Shown in pieces: positions 23,894-37,518 of a DNA stretch of 64,000 nucleotides (its first letter is position 1; every line of letters starts with the position of its first letter). The notes beneath the pieces are model-generated. The model saw only the letters and a program-made list of their open reading frames with translations, was not told the DNA's origin and searched no databases. Origin of the DNA: Guadua angustifolia (lineage: Eukaryota > Streptophyta > Magnoliopsida > Poales > Poaceae); contig CM070517.1 of NCBI GenBank assembly GCA_036346375.1, positions 7,729,161-7,793,160 on the forward strand, written 5' to 3'. The translations under genes were made by a program, and so were the position numbers.

Positions 23894-24252
23894 GAAGATC
23901 GTGAAGACAGGAATCGTCGAACTCAAGAAAAGTGGTTCGATGAAGTGTTCTAGAAGCTAGAAGAACCAATGCTTTCGTAGCCAGTTGAGACTCATGTGTG
24001 AGAGTCGCGTCAGTCTAAGATAGATGTGTTACCCTCTTAGACGGTAGATTATTGCGTGTTTAGGTTAATTTGGTTTTCCTTGTTTGCTGAGTGTGCAGTA
24101 TGCGTTGCAGAGCTTTTAGGTTTGGATAAGCAACCATACCAAGTTAGTAATTGTTTGCTTAAGTTTTAGGGTTAAACCTTTACACCGCACTAGTTTTCTT
24201 GTGCACTTGTCTCCTCTGTTCTTTCTTTTCTCTAAATCCTTTTGTTCTTCAG
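23894..24252 (+). other. Leader of G upstream of gag
   Basis: This is untranslated sequence between the S2 insertion and the gag start, with stops in the gag frame above 24199. It resumes the leader that was cut at 20925. Confidence 0.5.
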
Positions 24253-25250
24253 ATGGTGAACACCCGAAGCAACAATGGAGCCAGTGGGAGCGGAGCTCGT
24301 AGAAACAGAGACCAGGAGGAGAATGTTCCACCACAAGGACCACCACCAGTCGATATGCAAAATTTGGGGGCATTTCTTGCTGCCCAGACCCAATTGATGC
24401 AGACGATGATGCATCAGATGCAGCAGATGCAAAATCAAGTTGTAGCCGCTAATGTCAATAACAACCCGAATGCGCATCATGGAAACCAGTTCCAGTCCAG
24501 ACTCTCGGACTTCATGAGGACTAGGCCACCAACATTCTCAGGAAATGTTAACCCAATAGAGGCCGATGACTGGCTACGGACCATAGAAAGGAAGTTGCAC
24601 ATATCTCAGTGTGCACCCAATGAGAAGGTCCTGTACGCCTCCCATCAACTTGAAGGGACTGCAGCGGAATGGTGGGAAAACTATTGTGCATCCCATGAGA
24701 ATCCCGGAGATCACACGGGAGGAGTTTATTGTAGCTTTCCGCCGATACCATGTCTTGGAAGGAATGATGGAACTTAAAAGGAAGAGTTCGATCTCGAAAC
24801 AAGGAGGCCAATCGGTGGCGATTATTTGAACAAATTCACTCGGTTGGCTCGTTATCGCGCGAGAGGATGTGTCAGCGGACAAAGCAAGACGGTCCCATTC
24901 ATGAAGGACTTAACTCCGGACTTGAGTGGGGTGATCACCCATAATTTTCGGACTTTCAAGAGTTGGTAAATAAGGCGCTGATCTTAGAGGACAAGCGTAA
25001 AGAGATTGGAGAGGACCGCAAGCGCCGCATGACCAATCAAGGAGGACGTCCAAATCAGTTGAGACTGAGAGTTAATCCCCAACAATTTGCTAGATTCAAG
25101 CCACAAATGACCAACCAGAGGACAATATCTGCACCGGGATCCTCAAGTCGAGGATTGAATGCCTACCGGAGAATAATCCGCAGAGTCGATGAGGCGTTGC
25201 TTGAGTTGTAATGAACGGGGCATTTCGCCAAACAGTGCCCAAAGAGAGGA
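24253..25250 (+). pseudogene. Gag of element G
   Basis: Start ATG at 24253 in MVNTRSNNGASGSGARRNR, typical of Tekay gag. A Gln/Met-rich helical stretch follows, then the capsid block FMRTRPPTFSGNVNPIEADD at about 24512 and EWWENY at about 24670. The frame breaks near 24720 (stop at 24775) and the capsid resumes in other frames (FRRYHVLEGMMELKR near 24739, LEDKRKEIGEDRKRRM near 24984). A CCHC zinc knuckle (CLSCNE...HFAKQCPKRGN, about 25199-25250) is split by a one-base loss. Gag would coat the RNA in the particle; this copy cannot make the full protein. Confidence 0.85.
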
Positions 25251-25253
25251 AAT

Positions 25254-26484
25254 GTGACCCCAGTTCGCTTTAATTTGGGGCCAACACCGACAAAGACACG
25301 AACACCAGCTACAAATCGAGGAGGAAGCCAAATCGGAGCTGCGCCTTCAACAATTATTAGAGGTCGAGTGAACCACATCACGACCGCTGAAGCTCAAGAT
25401 GCAGAGGATGTTCTACTGGGTAAGTTTTTGGTTAACTCAGTACGTGCAATTGTTTTATTTGACTCAGGAGCTTCCCATTCATTTATTTCTCGAAAGTTTG
25501 CTTTGGGGAATGGGATGAAAATGGTAAAACTAAAATGTACGTTATTAGTACAATCACTTGGGTCTGAACTTCAATCAAATCAAGGATGCTTGGGAGTTAA
25601 GCTAGTCATTAATGATGTAGTATTCCTAGCAAACCTGATAGTGCTAGATACTCAAACCCTGGACGTGATCCTTGGGATGGATTGGCTGACCAAGCACAAA
25701 GCCGTATTGGATTGTGGCCGCAGAGTAGTGTCTGTAGAGAATCAAGACGAAGAAAAAGTGGAATTTCAAGCAACCACAGTTCGAGATGGAAAATTTATGG
25801 TCAACAACCTAGAGACTATCAATCTAGAAGATGTGCCAGTAGTAAAAGAGTTTTCTGATGTCTTCCCTGAAGATTTGCTAGGAATGCCGCCTGATAGGGA
25901 TATTGAGTTCGTGATTGAGCTAGTACCTGGAATAGCTCCGATTGCAAAGAGACCCTATAGGATGTCCACAGAAGAGCTAGTGGAAATGAAGAAACAGATT
26001 GAGGAACTCATAGAGAAAGGATTTATCAGACCAAGTTCATCGCCGTGGGGAGCCCCGGTATTGTTTGTTAAGAAAAAGGATGGGAGCTTTAGAATGTGTA
26101 TAGACTATCGTGCACTCAATGAGGTGACGATAAAGAATAAATATCCTTTGCCCAGGATAGATGATCTTTTCGATCAGTTGAGAGGAGCAGGAGTCTTCTC
26201 TAAGATAGATCTTCGATCCATATATCACCAGTTAAAAATTCGAACCGAGGACATACCAAAGACAGCTTTCTCGTCAAGGTATGGACATTATGAGTTCACG
26301 GTCATGTCATTTGGATTGACCAATGCCCCAGCATATTTTATGAATATGATGAACAAAGTATTCATGGAATATCTGGACAAGTTTGTCGTTGTTTTCATTG
26401 ATGACATTCTTGTGTACTCCAAGTCAGAAGAAGAGCACGCTGGACATTTAAGGATGGTTTTGGAAAAGTTAAGAGAAAATCAAC
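25254..26484 (+). pseudogene. Pol of G, part 1: protease and reverse transcriptase (N-terminal)
   Basis: One open frame of about 410 residues. The aspartic protease active site FDSGASHSF is at residue ~70 and the ILGMDWL block at ~140. RT follows with KRPYRMS, FVKKKDGSFRMCIDYRALN at about 26067, SKIDLRSIYHQ, MSFGLTNAPAYFMNMMN and the catalytic FIDDILVYS at 26394-26420. The sequence stops being RT at 26485, exactly where X1 begins, and RT resumes at 30120. Catalytic residues are intact in this part. Confidence 0.9.
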
Positions 26485-29400
26485 TGTCAAGGCCCCAAAT
26501 TCAGAATCGGCTCATGCGGCTAACATTAGCGCCAACCAAGTTTTGGCCGCATTTGAGATCGACTCCGACTTCAGTGAATATCCTAAACTGCCACTTAGAA
26601 GAATTTCCAAACGTAGCAAAAATTAAGAGCTAGAAATTTCAGGGTGCAAATATGGTTTTCATCAAAGTTGAGACCTTGTAACTTGAGAACTATAAGGAGT
26701 TAGAATATGCGGATTAGCTAATCACAAACTAGAAAGTTTCTCTCTGACATTGTGGGGTTTGAACCAATGTCCAATGCCAAATACTAATTCTAAGCGTGGC
26801 TCAAAAATTGAATCTGTGCTAAAATTCTAGGACTTAGTCATTACAACCATTGCTTACTAGTGGGGGTTAAGTGAGCTCAATACAAAGAAATTGGGGCTGT
26901 AGCAAAACCGAACCAGCACACTTCTTTTGAGCTCTCCTCTCCCAAGCCACCGGCACAAAACAAAAAGAAAAGGTGCAGCCAACCCTCCTCTTCTTCTGGC
27001 TCCTCCCCACTCCAAGTGCCTCCTCACTCCTCCTTGCAGCCAGCACCGGGCCACGCCCTCCCTGCTGCTCCCGGTGGTGCCTCTCCCTGCAGCTCCTCCT
27101 GGCGCCTCCTCTCCAAGCAAAGCCGGCCTCCTCCTCTCCTTCCCTTGTTCCCCATGTGGATTTTGAGGTGAGGCTCTTTCTTGATTTAGGGTTTGTTGTT
27201 TTCTGGTTTTGGGGGCAGCATTGGTGAATTTGGGGGCTCAGGAGAGCAGAGATTTGAGTTTTTGAAGGGAAATAACCACTCTAGGGTTTGGAGAAAAGTT
27301 CTGAATTTCGAGCAGATTTCGTAGCTACTGTTTCGGGTTGATTTGAGCAAGTTTCGAGCATCTCCTGCTATGTTGTCTATAGAGAAAGTTGTGGGTAATG
27401 AATTATCTTTCATTTCCAACTAGAATCACCTAATTTCGTTAACCCAGCTGAAAGTTATGTCGATTTTAGTGCGTGTTGCTCTGAAAATGCTGAAAATGTG
27501 GAGCTGAAACTTGAGCTGCGAATTAAAATTAGTTAGAGGCTGAATTAGAAATTAATTTTGCCTGAGAAGTTTTAGTAAATTTCATGTAGATTGTAAAAAT
27601 GTCATCCTTTACTCAATTCCATGAAGTATAACAATTTATATGATGAAATTTGTGTATGCTGTCTGAAACTTTGAAAATTCTGAACACTGAAAATTGTTCT
27701 CTGTTCCTGGCCGAACTGGGAATTCTCTGTGCAGAATCTGGTTGATTGGCCAAAGCTATGTTGTAGGTCTTTGTCTTGTGGTCGTTTCGAATCTGAGTTT
27801 GCTCAATTTGGCTTAGTGGTTAGAAAGTTATGACCATTTGTGTTGATGTCTGTCCTGAAACCGGTTTTTCTAAAATTCAGACTTTGGGGCTAAGTTCAGA
27901 GTTTAGTTGGGGATTTTAAATCTATATTCTGAATGTTAGAATGTATGATAAAGATAGATCATTCTCTTGTGGTCTCATAGAGTCTAAGAAAATCAATCTT
28001 TGGGTTTGCCATTTAAAAATTACGCGTGTTTAGAGGGGTATGATTGATGTTTTCATATTTGTGCTATAATATAGAAGTGGGGTTTAGCATTTGTATTTTC
28101 TTTCTTATATTGAGATGAATGTTTGCACTTTTGGAACTTCCATAGGGGATGCATTTAGTATTTTCATTTGATATGCATTGCATGCATCTCATTTCATATG
28201 CATTGTGATCGTGTAGAGAACGAACACGCGGAGGGTGACGCGACTGTGACCGAGGGGGGGTACCGGAGAGCCAATTGTTATTGAGAATCCGGCAGAAGCT
28301 CAAGGTAAGCACCTAAGCATTTTTCAACCTTATATATAATTGTATTTTGGCGAATAAACTGCTTATTGAATGATTACGTCTTGCATTAGGAATTGAAATG
28401 TGGGATAGGGCTAGATCCTATTTGCTGCACATACGCTCATTGATACTTGTTGAACACCTCCTTCGGAGCTAGTTTATGGGTAACTATATTGTGTCCATGC
28501 TTAGTTTGCATAGATGTCGGGTATGGGCCAAGTGGTGGATAGTTCCATCACTTGAGATTAATTACTTCACTCTAATGGGTTGCAATTGGTTATATTTATG
28601 CTTTGAAATGGAAAAACTTGAGACCGGGCGAGAGGGTTGGATCATTTGGGTGTGGAGACTCAAATGTTGTAGTCTCGCCTGTGTTGGTTAAGGACCGATC
28701 CGTTGTTTGCCATGTTGATCGAGCACCCTTGTTGATCGCATGCCGATATAATGGATGCGGTAAGCCACCCTTTCATGGCATACTACTCGATGGGTCATGC
28801 CCTCATGCGATTGGGCGTGGTTGAGGCGAGGCCTAGGTCTCTCTCGAGGGCTAAGCGAGGCTTGAGCCGCTCGAGGAGGTTGCTAGGTGCTCGGCCGCAT
28901 GAGGATGGTTCAACAGTAGATATGGATGGGAGGAGGGTTGACATGAGGTTCCTTGTGGCACATGTCGATGCGATTGATGATCCCTGCGGGGTGAATAAGC
29001 GATTCAATTGCAGCGCTCTCGGATATGAGCACGCTTGTATCATCCGACACTTCAACGTAGTAATAACTTAAATTGAAACTAGGTGGTATACTTGATGTTG
29101 ATACTTGTTTATGCTATTACTTGCTCTCTTTAATGTTTAATTTCAGGTTTCACTCTAGCAATAGGTGCTGTCCATAAATGCTATAAACTTGAAATTTGTG
29201 TAGTTGAATCGATTATGCAACAAAGTAAGCTTTTCCAAGACTTTTACCTTAAGCTTATACCTTGCTACATCCAAATGCATATTCTTTCGAGTCGGTCATA
29301 TATGGACCACGGGTAAGTCTTATGAGTGCCTTACGTACTCATGCTACGCTTTGTGGTTTTCGGTGAGGACACCGGGGGTGTGAGTTCTGCCGTTTTGCTT

Positions 29401-30119
29401 CTCGGTGGTGGGCGGGACACGAATAGCAACTAGGCTCGGCGTTACAAGCGCCCTGAAGTGTTCAAGGCGAGGACACTTAGGAGATGTCTTACTTTTGGTT
29501 TAATATGTTAGTTGTGAGCTCATTTTGTTGTATAGTTAGCTTTCAAACTTGTTATGGTTATGTTTAATCACTTGACTATTTCCGTTGTTGAACTTTAATG
29601 TATCGCCATGCTTAGCTCAGTGCAGGTTGTTGTTTTTATGCATGTCTGCTTATATTGTGGTTGTGGTTGTGATATACTTGGTTAATTAATTGTTTCTTAC
29701 ACTTTCTTGAGTGGATGTCCGTACTTCTAGAGGCGTCATGCCGAAATTTTGTAGATTTCGAGTCTAGGTAAGGTCTTGTGTGGTTGTCTTGTTTGTCTTT
29801 GTGCTTTGGTTTTAGTCGTTTTGTTGTGCTTCGCGTTCGTGTGCGGTCGTGAAGTTTTGGGTTCGTTGCCCCTTTATGCGAATTGAATTGATATGGGAAT
29901 GAAAACCGGTATCTTGGGCGATCTCGGCGAAGCTTGGTCGCATATCGGGGAATCTGGGATTGTTGTCGAGTTATTGAATGGGATCGTTGTTGTCCTAATT
30001 GGGCTTGGGTGCTAGCACTGTGAGCACCATCGGTGATCCGTTGCTAGCCTCCAAATCCGATGAGGGCGACTGGGCATTTGAATAACCCGAGGACGGTCTG
30101 GGCGGCTCCTCACATCAAC
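26480..30119 (+). mobile_element. Solo LTR X1 with TSD TCAAC, inside RT of G
   Basis: X1 starts TGTCAAGGCCCCAAATTCAG at 26485 and ends GGCGGCTCCTCACA at 30114, 3630 bases. TCAAC flanks at 26480-26484 and 30115-30119, and the RT frame joins across it. It matches X2 along its length in opposite orientation. There is no coding region or internal primer site. Confidence 0.92.
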
Positions 30120-31020
30120 TATATGCAAAATTCAGTAAGTGCGACTTTTGGAAAAAGAAGGTAGAGTTTCTGGGTCATGTAATGACTGCCGAAGGAGTAG
30201 CTGTCGATCCAAAGAAAGTAGAGGCAGTATTACATTGGGAACAACCAAAGTTAGTTTCCCAAATCAGAAGTTTCCTTGGAATGGCTGGATACTATCGCCG
30301 GTTCATTGAAGGATTTTCCTCAATTGCGAGACCTCTTACGCAATTGTTTAAGAAGGAGAAAAAGTTTGCGTGGTCGCCCGAGTGCGAAAAGAGTTTCCAA
30401 GAGCTGAAAAAGCGTTTAACTTCGGCACCTATTTTGGTGTTGCCGAATACTAAGGATAATTTTGATATATACTGTGATGCTTCACGTCAGGGACTTGGAT
30501 ATGTGCTGTTGCAGAATGGTAAAGTAGTGGCTTATGCGTCAAGGCAACTAAGGCCACATGAGCAGAATTACCCAACTCATGATTTAGAGTTAGCTGCTGT
30601 AGTGCATGCCCTTAAGATATGGTGTCACTATCTTATTGGAAATCGATGTGAAATATATACTGACCACAAAAGTCTAAAGTATATATTTTCCCAAACAGAC
30701 CTGAATATGAGACAAAGGAGGTGGTTGGAGTTAATCAAGGATTATAACATCGGAATTCACTATCATCCTGGAAAAGCAAATGTGGTGGCTGATGCTTTGA
30801 GTCGGAAAAGTCACAGCCTGAACATGATAGTTGCAGAGAATCAACCTGACCTGTGTAAAGAATTTCAGAAGCTAAAGTTAGAAATTGTACCGAAAGGATT
30901 TCTGTCTACCGTCGAGGTGAAGCTGACACTAGAAGAACAAATTAGAGAAGCTCAGAAAAGAGATGACAAGATCAATAGGATCAAGACCAAAATGGATGAA
31001 GGCTTAGCTAAAGATTTCTG
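30115..31020 (+). pseudogene. Pol of G, part 2: RT C-terminus and RNase H
   Basis: It continues RT with YAKFSKCDFW and EFLGHVMTAEGVAVDPKK, the connection FLGMAGYYRRFIEGFS, and RNase H. The four acidic RNase H residues can be seen in order: DIYCDASRQG, THDLELAAVV, YTDHKSLKY and VVADALSRK. The frame is open to a TGA at 31019. RNase H removes the RNA strand during reverse transcription. This half is well preserved. Confidence 0.9.
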
Positions 31021-31860
31021 AGTAGATGAGCAGGGTACCTTGTGGATGAAGAATAGAATCTGCATACCCCACAAACCTGAATTGAAGCAGTTGATACTTG
31101 AGGAAGCACATAACTCCAAGTATTCAATTCACCCCGGCAGTGCAAAAATGTACCAGGATCTCAAGGAAAGATTTTGGTGGCCGAATATGAAGAAAGAAGT
31201 AGCTGAGCATGTAATGTTGTGTGATATGTGCCAGAGAGTCAAAGCAATGCATCAGAGACCAGCAGGACTATTGCAACCTCTGAAAGTACCTAAGTGGAAG
31301 TGAGAGGAAATCGGTATGGATTTCATTACCGGTTTACCAAGAACTTAGCAAGGTTTTGATTCAATATGGGTTATAGTTGATTGCCTAACCAAAGTGGCTC
31401 ATTTTATTCCGGTGAAAACCACTTACTCCAGAGATCGCCTAGCTGAGCTATATATGGCCAGAATTGTGTGCTTGCATGGAGTACCAAAGAAGATAGTATC
31501 GGATCGAGGTACTCAATTTACCTCAAGATTTTGGGATAAAATTGCATACTGACAATGGGCACCGTCTGAATTTTAGTACGGCATATCATCATGCAGACAG
31601 ATGGTCGGTGAAGAGTAAATCGATACTTGAAGATATGCTAAGAGCACATGCATTGTCATATACCACATCATGGGACAAATGCTTGCCATATCGAATTTAG
31701 CTACAACAATAGTTATCAAGCTAGTTTGAAGATGTCTCCATTTGAAGCTTTATATGGTCGTTCATGTCGAACACCATTAAATTGGAATGAGGCGGAGAAC
31801 GTCAAGTCTTTGGACCGGACATACTCGTGAATCAGAAGAAAAGATTGCTCGATTAGAGAA
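31021..31860 (+). pseudogene. Pol of G, part 3: integrase
   Basis: The zinc-binding H-H-C-C block is seen (EEAHNSKYSIHPGS, LCDMCQRVK). The catalytic core follows with MDFITGLPRT carrying the first Asp and SDRGTQFTSRFW carrying the second. A stop after KVPKWK (31301-31303), another near 31347 and several frameshifts from 31545 destroy the region of the catalytic Glu. SLKMSPFEALYGRSCRTPL near 31720 shows the end of the core. Integration activity is lost. Confidence 0.85.
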
Positions 31861-32357
31861 AGATGAAATTTGCACAATCAAGGCAAAAGAGTTACATCGA
31901 CAACCAAGCCAGTGAGTTGAGCTTTGAGCCTGAAGATTATGTCTATCTCAAAGTCACGCCGCTCAAAGGAGTTAAGAGGTTCCACGCTAAAGGAAAACTT
32001 GCCCCGAGATACGTGGGTCCATTCAAAATCTTGAGCCGCAGAGGTGAAGTCGCATATCAATTAGAATTGCCGCAATCTTTGGCAGGAGTACACGACGTAT
32101 TCCATGTATCTCAGTTGAAGAAGTGCCTTCGAGTACCAACAGAGCAGACACCTCTCGAAGAGATCGAGCTACAAGAAGATCTAACCTACAAGGAATATCC
32201 CATCAAGATCTTAGACACAGCTGAACGGGAATCAAGAAACAAATCCATTCGTTTCTGCATAGTTCAATGGAGCAACCACACAGAAAGCGAAGCAACATGG
32301 GAGCGTGAGGAAGACCTAAAGAAAGAGTTTCCCAACCTCTTCTCTAGCCATCCCTGA
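31861..32357 (+). pseudogene. Pol of G, part 4: integrase C-terminus and chromodomain
   Basis: The GPY/F-type module (RYVGPFKILSRRGEVAYQL) is followed by VHDVFHVSQLKKCL and a chromodomain (YPIKILDTAERESRNKSIRF, then VQWSNHTESEATWERE). A C-terminal chromodomain defines chromoviruses; this form fits Tekay/Del. It is thought to steer integration to marked chromatin. Stop at 32355-32357. Confidence 0.88.
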
Positions 32358-32379
32358 ATCTCGGGGATAAGATTCTGTT

Positions 32380-32392
32380 AAGGGGGGAGGTT
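32380..32392 (+). other. Polypurine tract of G
   Basis: AAGGGGGGAGGTT ends directly at the 3' LTR start. Confidence 0.8.
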
Positions 32393-35300
32393 TGTAACAT
32401 CCCAAAATTTGCTTTAACTGTATTTACATCATTTCGAATTATTTAGGAATATCTGGAATTTATTTCGAATTTTTGGAATTAATAAGAATTTAAGCTTTAT
32501 CGAATTAATCATATAAAATAAAGATCAAGCATGTCGCGTGCGCATAAATTCCAAATTAAGTTTAAAATGACAATATTTGAAAAATAAGAATGTTCCTTTT
32601 AAATATTCTCAAAAACATGATTATAAATTAAGTTTTTCCATTATATTAAAAACCGTACAAGGTTCTGATTTACTAAAAGAATTTTTGCAGAAAATCTATA
32701 TATCAAAAAATCATGAAACCAATTTTGTTAAGTTTCAAATATTCCCTAGTATTTTAGAGAATTTTTCCAAAATTTTTAGAGCTCTTTTGCTATTTTATCC
32801 TAAACGCATTTTGTTCCAATACTATTCAAAATACGGGATTCGATCGGACGAGGACGTGTAGAAACGGAAGGAGTTTATTGCGGGCGTCATTTCCGTTTTC
32901 CTTGTGCGCATCATGCAGAGGCTGTCTCTTAATTTTTTTTGGTGGGAGTTTCTTCAGTTACCATTGCTTAATCTCCACTTAATCTTTACTCCTGCGCCGT
33001 TGCTTCCATTCCTCCAGATTTTGGCCATCTTCTCTTCACATCTTCATACCTCCCTACCATTCTCCTCTGGTTTTGGTATTTGCTGGTCCGCCGCTGGGCG
33101 CCTCTTCTGCGCCGACGGTCTCGTCTTTGCAAAGTCTGCTGTCGGTGTTAAATCGGGAGGAGGACCGCTGCGCCTCCTCGTGGCATGACATGCCTACTTG
33201 TGCCTTGACCTCAAGCGGCCTCCACCTCACTGGCGCAAGCCCGAGTACATACACGCCAAGTGGCTTTCCCCCTACGAGCGCGAGGTTCCGCCGCCGTCGG
33301 ACACTTCCGTCGGTGAGCCCGCCGAAGACGGCGAGGGAGGTGGAGGCGGACTACTGGACTAGGTTATTAGTTAAGGATTTTTTTTCTGCGCTGCTGTCCG
33401 TGCCCACCGGTACGATCTCTCTTTTCCCTCTCGCGCGTTCTATCTCTACTGATCGGATGATCTCGCCGTGTGTATTTATGCATGTATAGACATGTTAGCG
33501 TATATATGTTAACAATCGACTCCTTCCCAATATTGTTATGCTAGCTTCTGGCGTCTCGCCTCCAGCTTGCATCTTGCCACGGCCGATCACTGCATCACCG
33601 TCTGCGTGCCATGGCTTGTCGACCACGCCGACCACTGCGTGCTTTCTTTGGTCGATCTGCTTTCATTGGACTGGTCATTCTTGCTTGCTAATTGTGATCC
33701 TACACCTCTGTCTATCTCACGTCGATGCGAACCAAAGAAGCGAAGAAAATCGTAAGAACAATATGCATATACATGATGAACACTACCATGCATGTGTATA
33801 GCTAGTTAAATTTTGTACGGGAATTTGTAACCAAATTGCAGATTTTGTCTTTTTCGCTACAAATTCGTTATAAGTCCAAATCACATGCAAAAAATTTTTT
33901 AAATTAGTAAATATTAATACCTGGCTGTAGTAATTTTTATGAAATTTTATAAATAAATTTATATTGTCAAAATATTCACAGAATGTCTAAATTTATGAAT
34001 TTTGTAGCTCTTAAACTATACGTTCAAAAATGTCAAAATAAATTTTATAAATCTTAGAAAATTCTAAACTAATTATCTGGAAGTTTTCATGAAGTTTTGA
34101 ATTTGTTTGATTTATCGTATTTTTCCGAATGTGTGTTTGTACGTTGTTTTGCGTGTTTATTCGGTTCTTTATTTGTTACGCGTAGACGTTGAGCTGTGTG
34201 AGGACGTGGATTTCGAGGATCAAGCTCCAGACCAAGACTCGCTGCTTTACGAAGGCAAGTTATGCTTTGACCATGTTGCTCCTAAGTTTTGAAAATGTAT
34301 TTTGATTCAAACTATGCATGCTAATTCAACTAAAAATGGATTTAAAATAATTTGGGTGAATTAGCTAGTCAACTATTTGTTATTGCCACCTTCATGTTAA
34401 TATTTGTATGCCATGATTCCTTTGATAACCTAAGTTTGGTAATATTAGTTGGTTGATAATATCGTGCCAACACGGGAGGCTAGACCGTGAATAGTTGCTT
34501 AGCTTTGTATATATCGTGAATAATCTTTTAAAATACAAAGATCAATATTGAATAATGGAATATGCCATGTATTTTGAAAGGGTGTGATGTGTTGCCACAC
34601 GATGATGTTGATATATGGAGGCATGTGTGGTTCCATATGGATGTTGAGTTGTTGTTGGCATGTGTTGCACAATAATCAACTTGGGATGGAAAATAGTTTA
34701 GATCGGAGCAAGTGGTTGGAGAAGTGTGACTGGTGGGCCCGAGGGGCGGAGGGGTTTGTGCAAGTCTTGCTCTGATCAACCCTAAGGACTTAACCTTGCG
34801 AGCCTTTGACCTGAGTCATTCATACAACCACAAGTTCGGTATGGGGACGGACCTAGTGAGTAAATTGTGAAATCTATTCCTCGATCTTGTCGTGGTGGAG
34901 TGAGGCCAGTGTTGGTGGTAAAACTCACAGCGCAAGAAGGGGCCCTAGATGTGGTAACAGTTCCACGATGTTGAAACCTTAGCGAGGCGTCTTTGGTTTA
35001 GGCGGATCTTTGGAAAGGCTTTATTCTGATCGCTCGCCTTTGTGGTGTTTGTGTATCTTGTGGGTAAAGTGTATAACCTCTGCGAGTGTACAAACTATTG
35101 AATAGCCGTGTTAGCGGTTTTGAACATTGCTCGAGGATTCTGCCAAGGGTAGAGTTTTGAAGATAAAATGGGGTGGAAGGGCGTGTGCGGTGTTAATGGT
35201 GAAATTTGATTAAGGATGTGCATCCAAAATTTTGTGGAAAACAGTTTGAGAAACTTGTTATAATTATATGGTTTTGACGCTTTCTATCTAGATAAATAAT

Positions 35301-35790
35301 AATTCAAAAAATGTTGATGTAAATGCAAAATAGCCAACTGAGCCATTCCTTTGTAACAAGCCATGCATGTAGTAATAGATCTGCATTCTGTGCATGACTT
35401 GTTGAGTACGGTGTGTACTCATCCTTGCGGGCAAAATTTTACTAGAGGAGGAGTCTACACCAGCGTGGGAAAAAGAGTATACTGGAGGGCCAGAGAACTA
35501 GGAAGCAAGCCTCTGTCAAGGCGCCTGTGGCGAAGATGGATCACCATAACATTTACTTTCCGCTGTTGTTTATCTTTTACTCTGAATAATGTAAGCCCTG
35601 CGTGGCAAACTGATGTAAGGTGACCATATGGTCAAACAACTCATTTATATACATGTTTGAAGTACTTATTTGTTATTCCGCTATGTATGATTGTGGTACT
35701 TTAACCCTGTTAAGCCTATGTGCACTAGCGCGATCCTGGACTAGTGCAGAATACACAGAGTGTCCGGATTTGCAAATTCGGGGCACGACA
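32393..35790 (+). repeat. 3' LTR of G
   Basis: 3398 bases, paired with 17275-20658, with the same terminal sequences. Scattered substitutions and indels against the 5' LTR indicate the insertion is not very recent. Confidence 0.9.
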
Positions 35791-37518
35791 CTTGAGCTTC
35801 TACTGGATTCTCAATAATAGTCGGCTCTCCGGTACCCCCCCTCGGTCACAGCCGTGTCACCCTCCGTGTGTTCGTTCTCTACACTTTCACAATGCACGTG
35901 AAATGAGATGCATGCAATGCATATGAAATGAAATACTAAATGTATTCCCTCATGGCAGTTCCAAAAGTGCAAACATTCATCTCAATATAAGAAAGAAAAT
36001 ACAAATGCCAAACTCCACTTCTATATTATAGCAAAAATCTGAAAATAGCAAACTTAAACACGCATAACTTTTAAATGGCAAACCCAAAGATTGATTTTCT
36101 TGGACTCTATGTGACCACAAGAGGATGATCTATCTTTATCATACATCCTAACTTTCAGAATATAGATTTAAAATCCCCAAGTAAACTCTGAACCTTAGCC
36201 CCAAAAGTCTGAAATTTCAGCAAAACCGGTTTCAGGACAGACAGTGATACAAATGACCATAACTTTCTAACCACTTAGCCAAATTGAGAAAACTTAGATT
36301 CGAAATGACCACAAGACATGGACCTACAACTTAGCATTAGCCAATCATCCAGAATCTGCCCATAGAACTCCCAGTTTAGCCAGGAACATAGAGCAGTTTC
36401 AGAGTCCAAAATTTTCAGAGTTTCAGAACAGCATGCACCAATTTCACCATAAAAATTGCTATACTTAATGTCTACATGAAATTTCCTACAACTTCTTAGG
36501 CAAAATTAAATTCTAATTCGGCCTCTAATTAATTTTAAACCGCAGCTCAAGTTTCAGCTCCACATTTTCAACATTCCAGAGCAGCATGCACTAAAATCAT
36601 CATAACTTTCACCTGGATTAACAAAATCGAGTGATTCCAGTTGGAAATGAAAGATAATTCCATTACCCACAACTTTCTCTATATCCAGCCTAGCAGGAGA
36701 TGCCCTTAACTTACTCAAATCAACCCGAAATAGCAGCTTCGAAATCTGCTCGAAAATCAGAATCTTACTTCAAACCCTAGAGTGGTTGTTTCCTTCCAAA
36801 ATCTCAAATCTCTACTCACCAAAGCCCCCAAATTCACCATTGCTGCCCTCAAAACCAAAAAACAACCAACCCTAAACCAAGGGAGAGCCTCACCTCAAAA
36901 TCCACATGGGGAAACAAGAGAAGGAGAGGAGGGTGCTGCTGCTGCTTGGAGAGGGAGGCGCCACCAGGGAAGAGCTGCAGGGGAGAGGCGCCACCAGGGA
37001 GAGGGCTGGAGGAGGCACCAGCTTTGGGAGGAATTGGAGGAGTCGTGGAGGCTACCTTGGAGGAGGAGAAACCAGGAAAAGAGGAGTGCTGGTTTCAGTT
37101 TGGCTGCAGCCCCAATTTCTTTGTATTGAGCTCACTTAACCCCCACTAGTAAGCAAATGGCTAAGTCTCCAGAATTTCAGCGCTTGGTTTCAGTTTTGAT
37201 GCTATGATTTAAATTAGCATTTGATGTTGGATTGGGCTCAAAACTCAACCATTGTATAAAGAAAAGTTCCTAGTTTGTAACCCACTAACATGCACACTCT
37301 AGATCATTATAGATCTCAAGTTACAAGGCTCCAAACTTTGATGAAAACCACATCCGCACCCTGAAATTTCTAGCTCCTAAATTTTGCTAAGTTTGGAAAT
37401 TCTTAAATGGCAATTTGGGACATACTCTGAAATTAGCAGTGGATCTCAAATGCGGCCAAAAACTCAGTTGACCCTAATGTTAGCCACATGAGTTGAATTT
37501 GAATTTGGGGCCATGACA

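Larger units (their letters stand above)
17270..35795 (+). mobile_element. Element G: Tekay/Del-type chromovirus with 3.4-kb LTRs, TSD CTTGA
   Basis: LTRs at 17275-20658 and 32393-35790 share ends TGTAACATCCC...GGGGCACGACA. CTTGA flanks at 17270-17274 and 35791-35795. The internal region has a primer site, gag, protease, RT, RNase H, integrase and a C-terminal chromodomain in Ty3 order. It is interrupted by S2 (20926-23888) and X1 (26485-30114). Without these it would be about 11.9 kb. Stops and frameshifts in gag and integrase make it defective. Confidence 0.92.
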
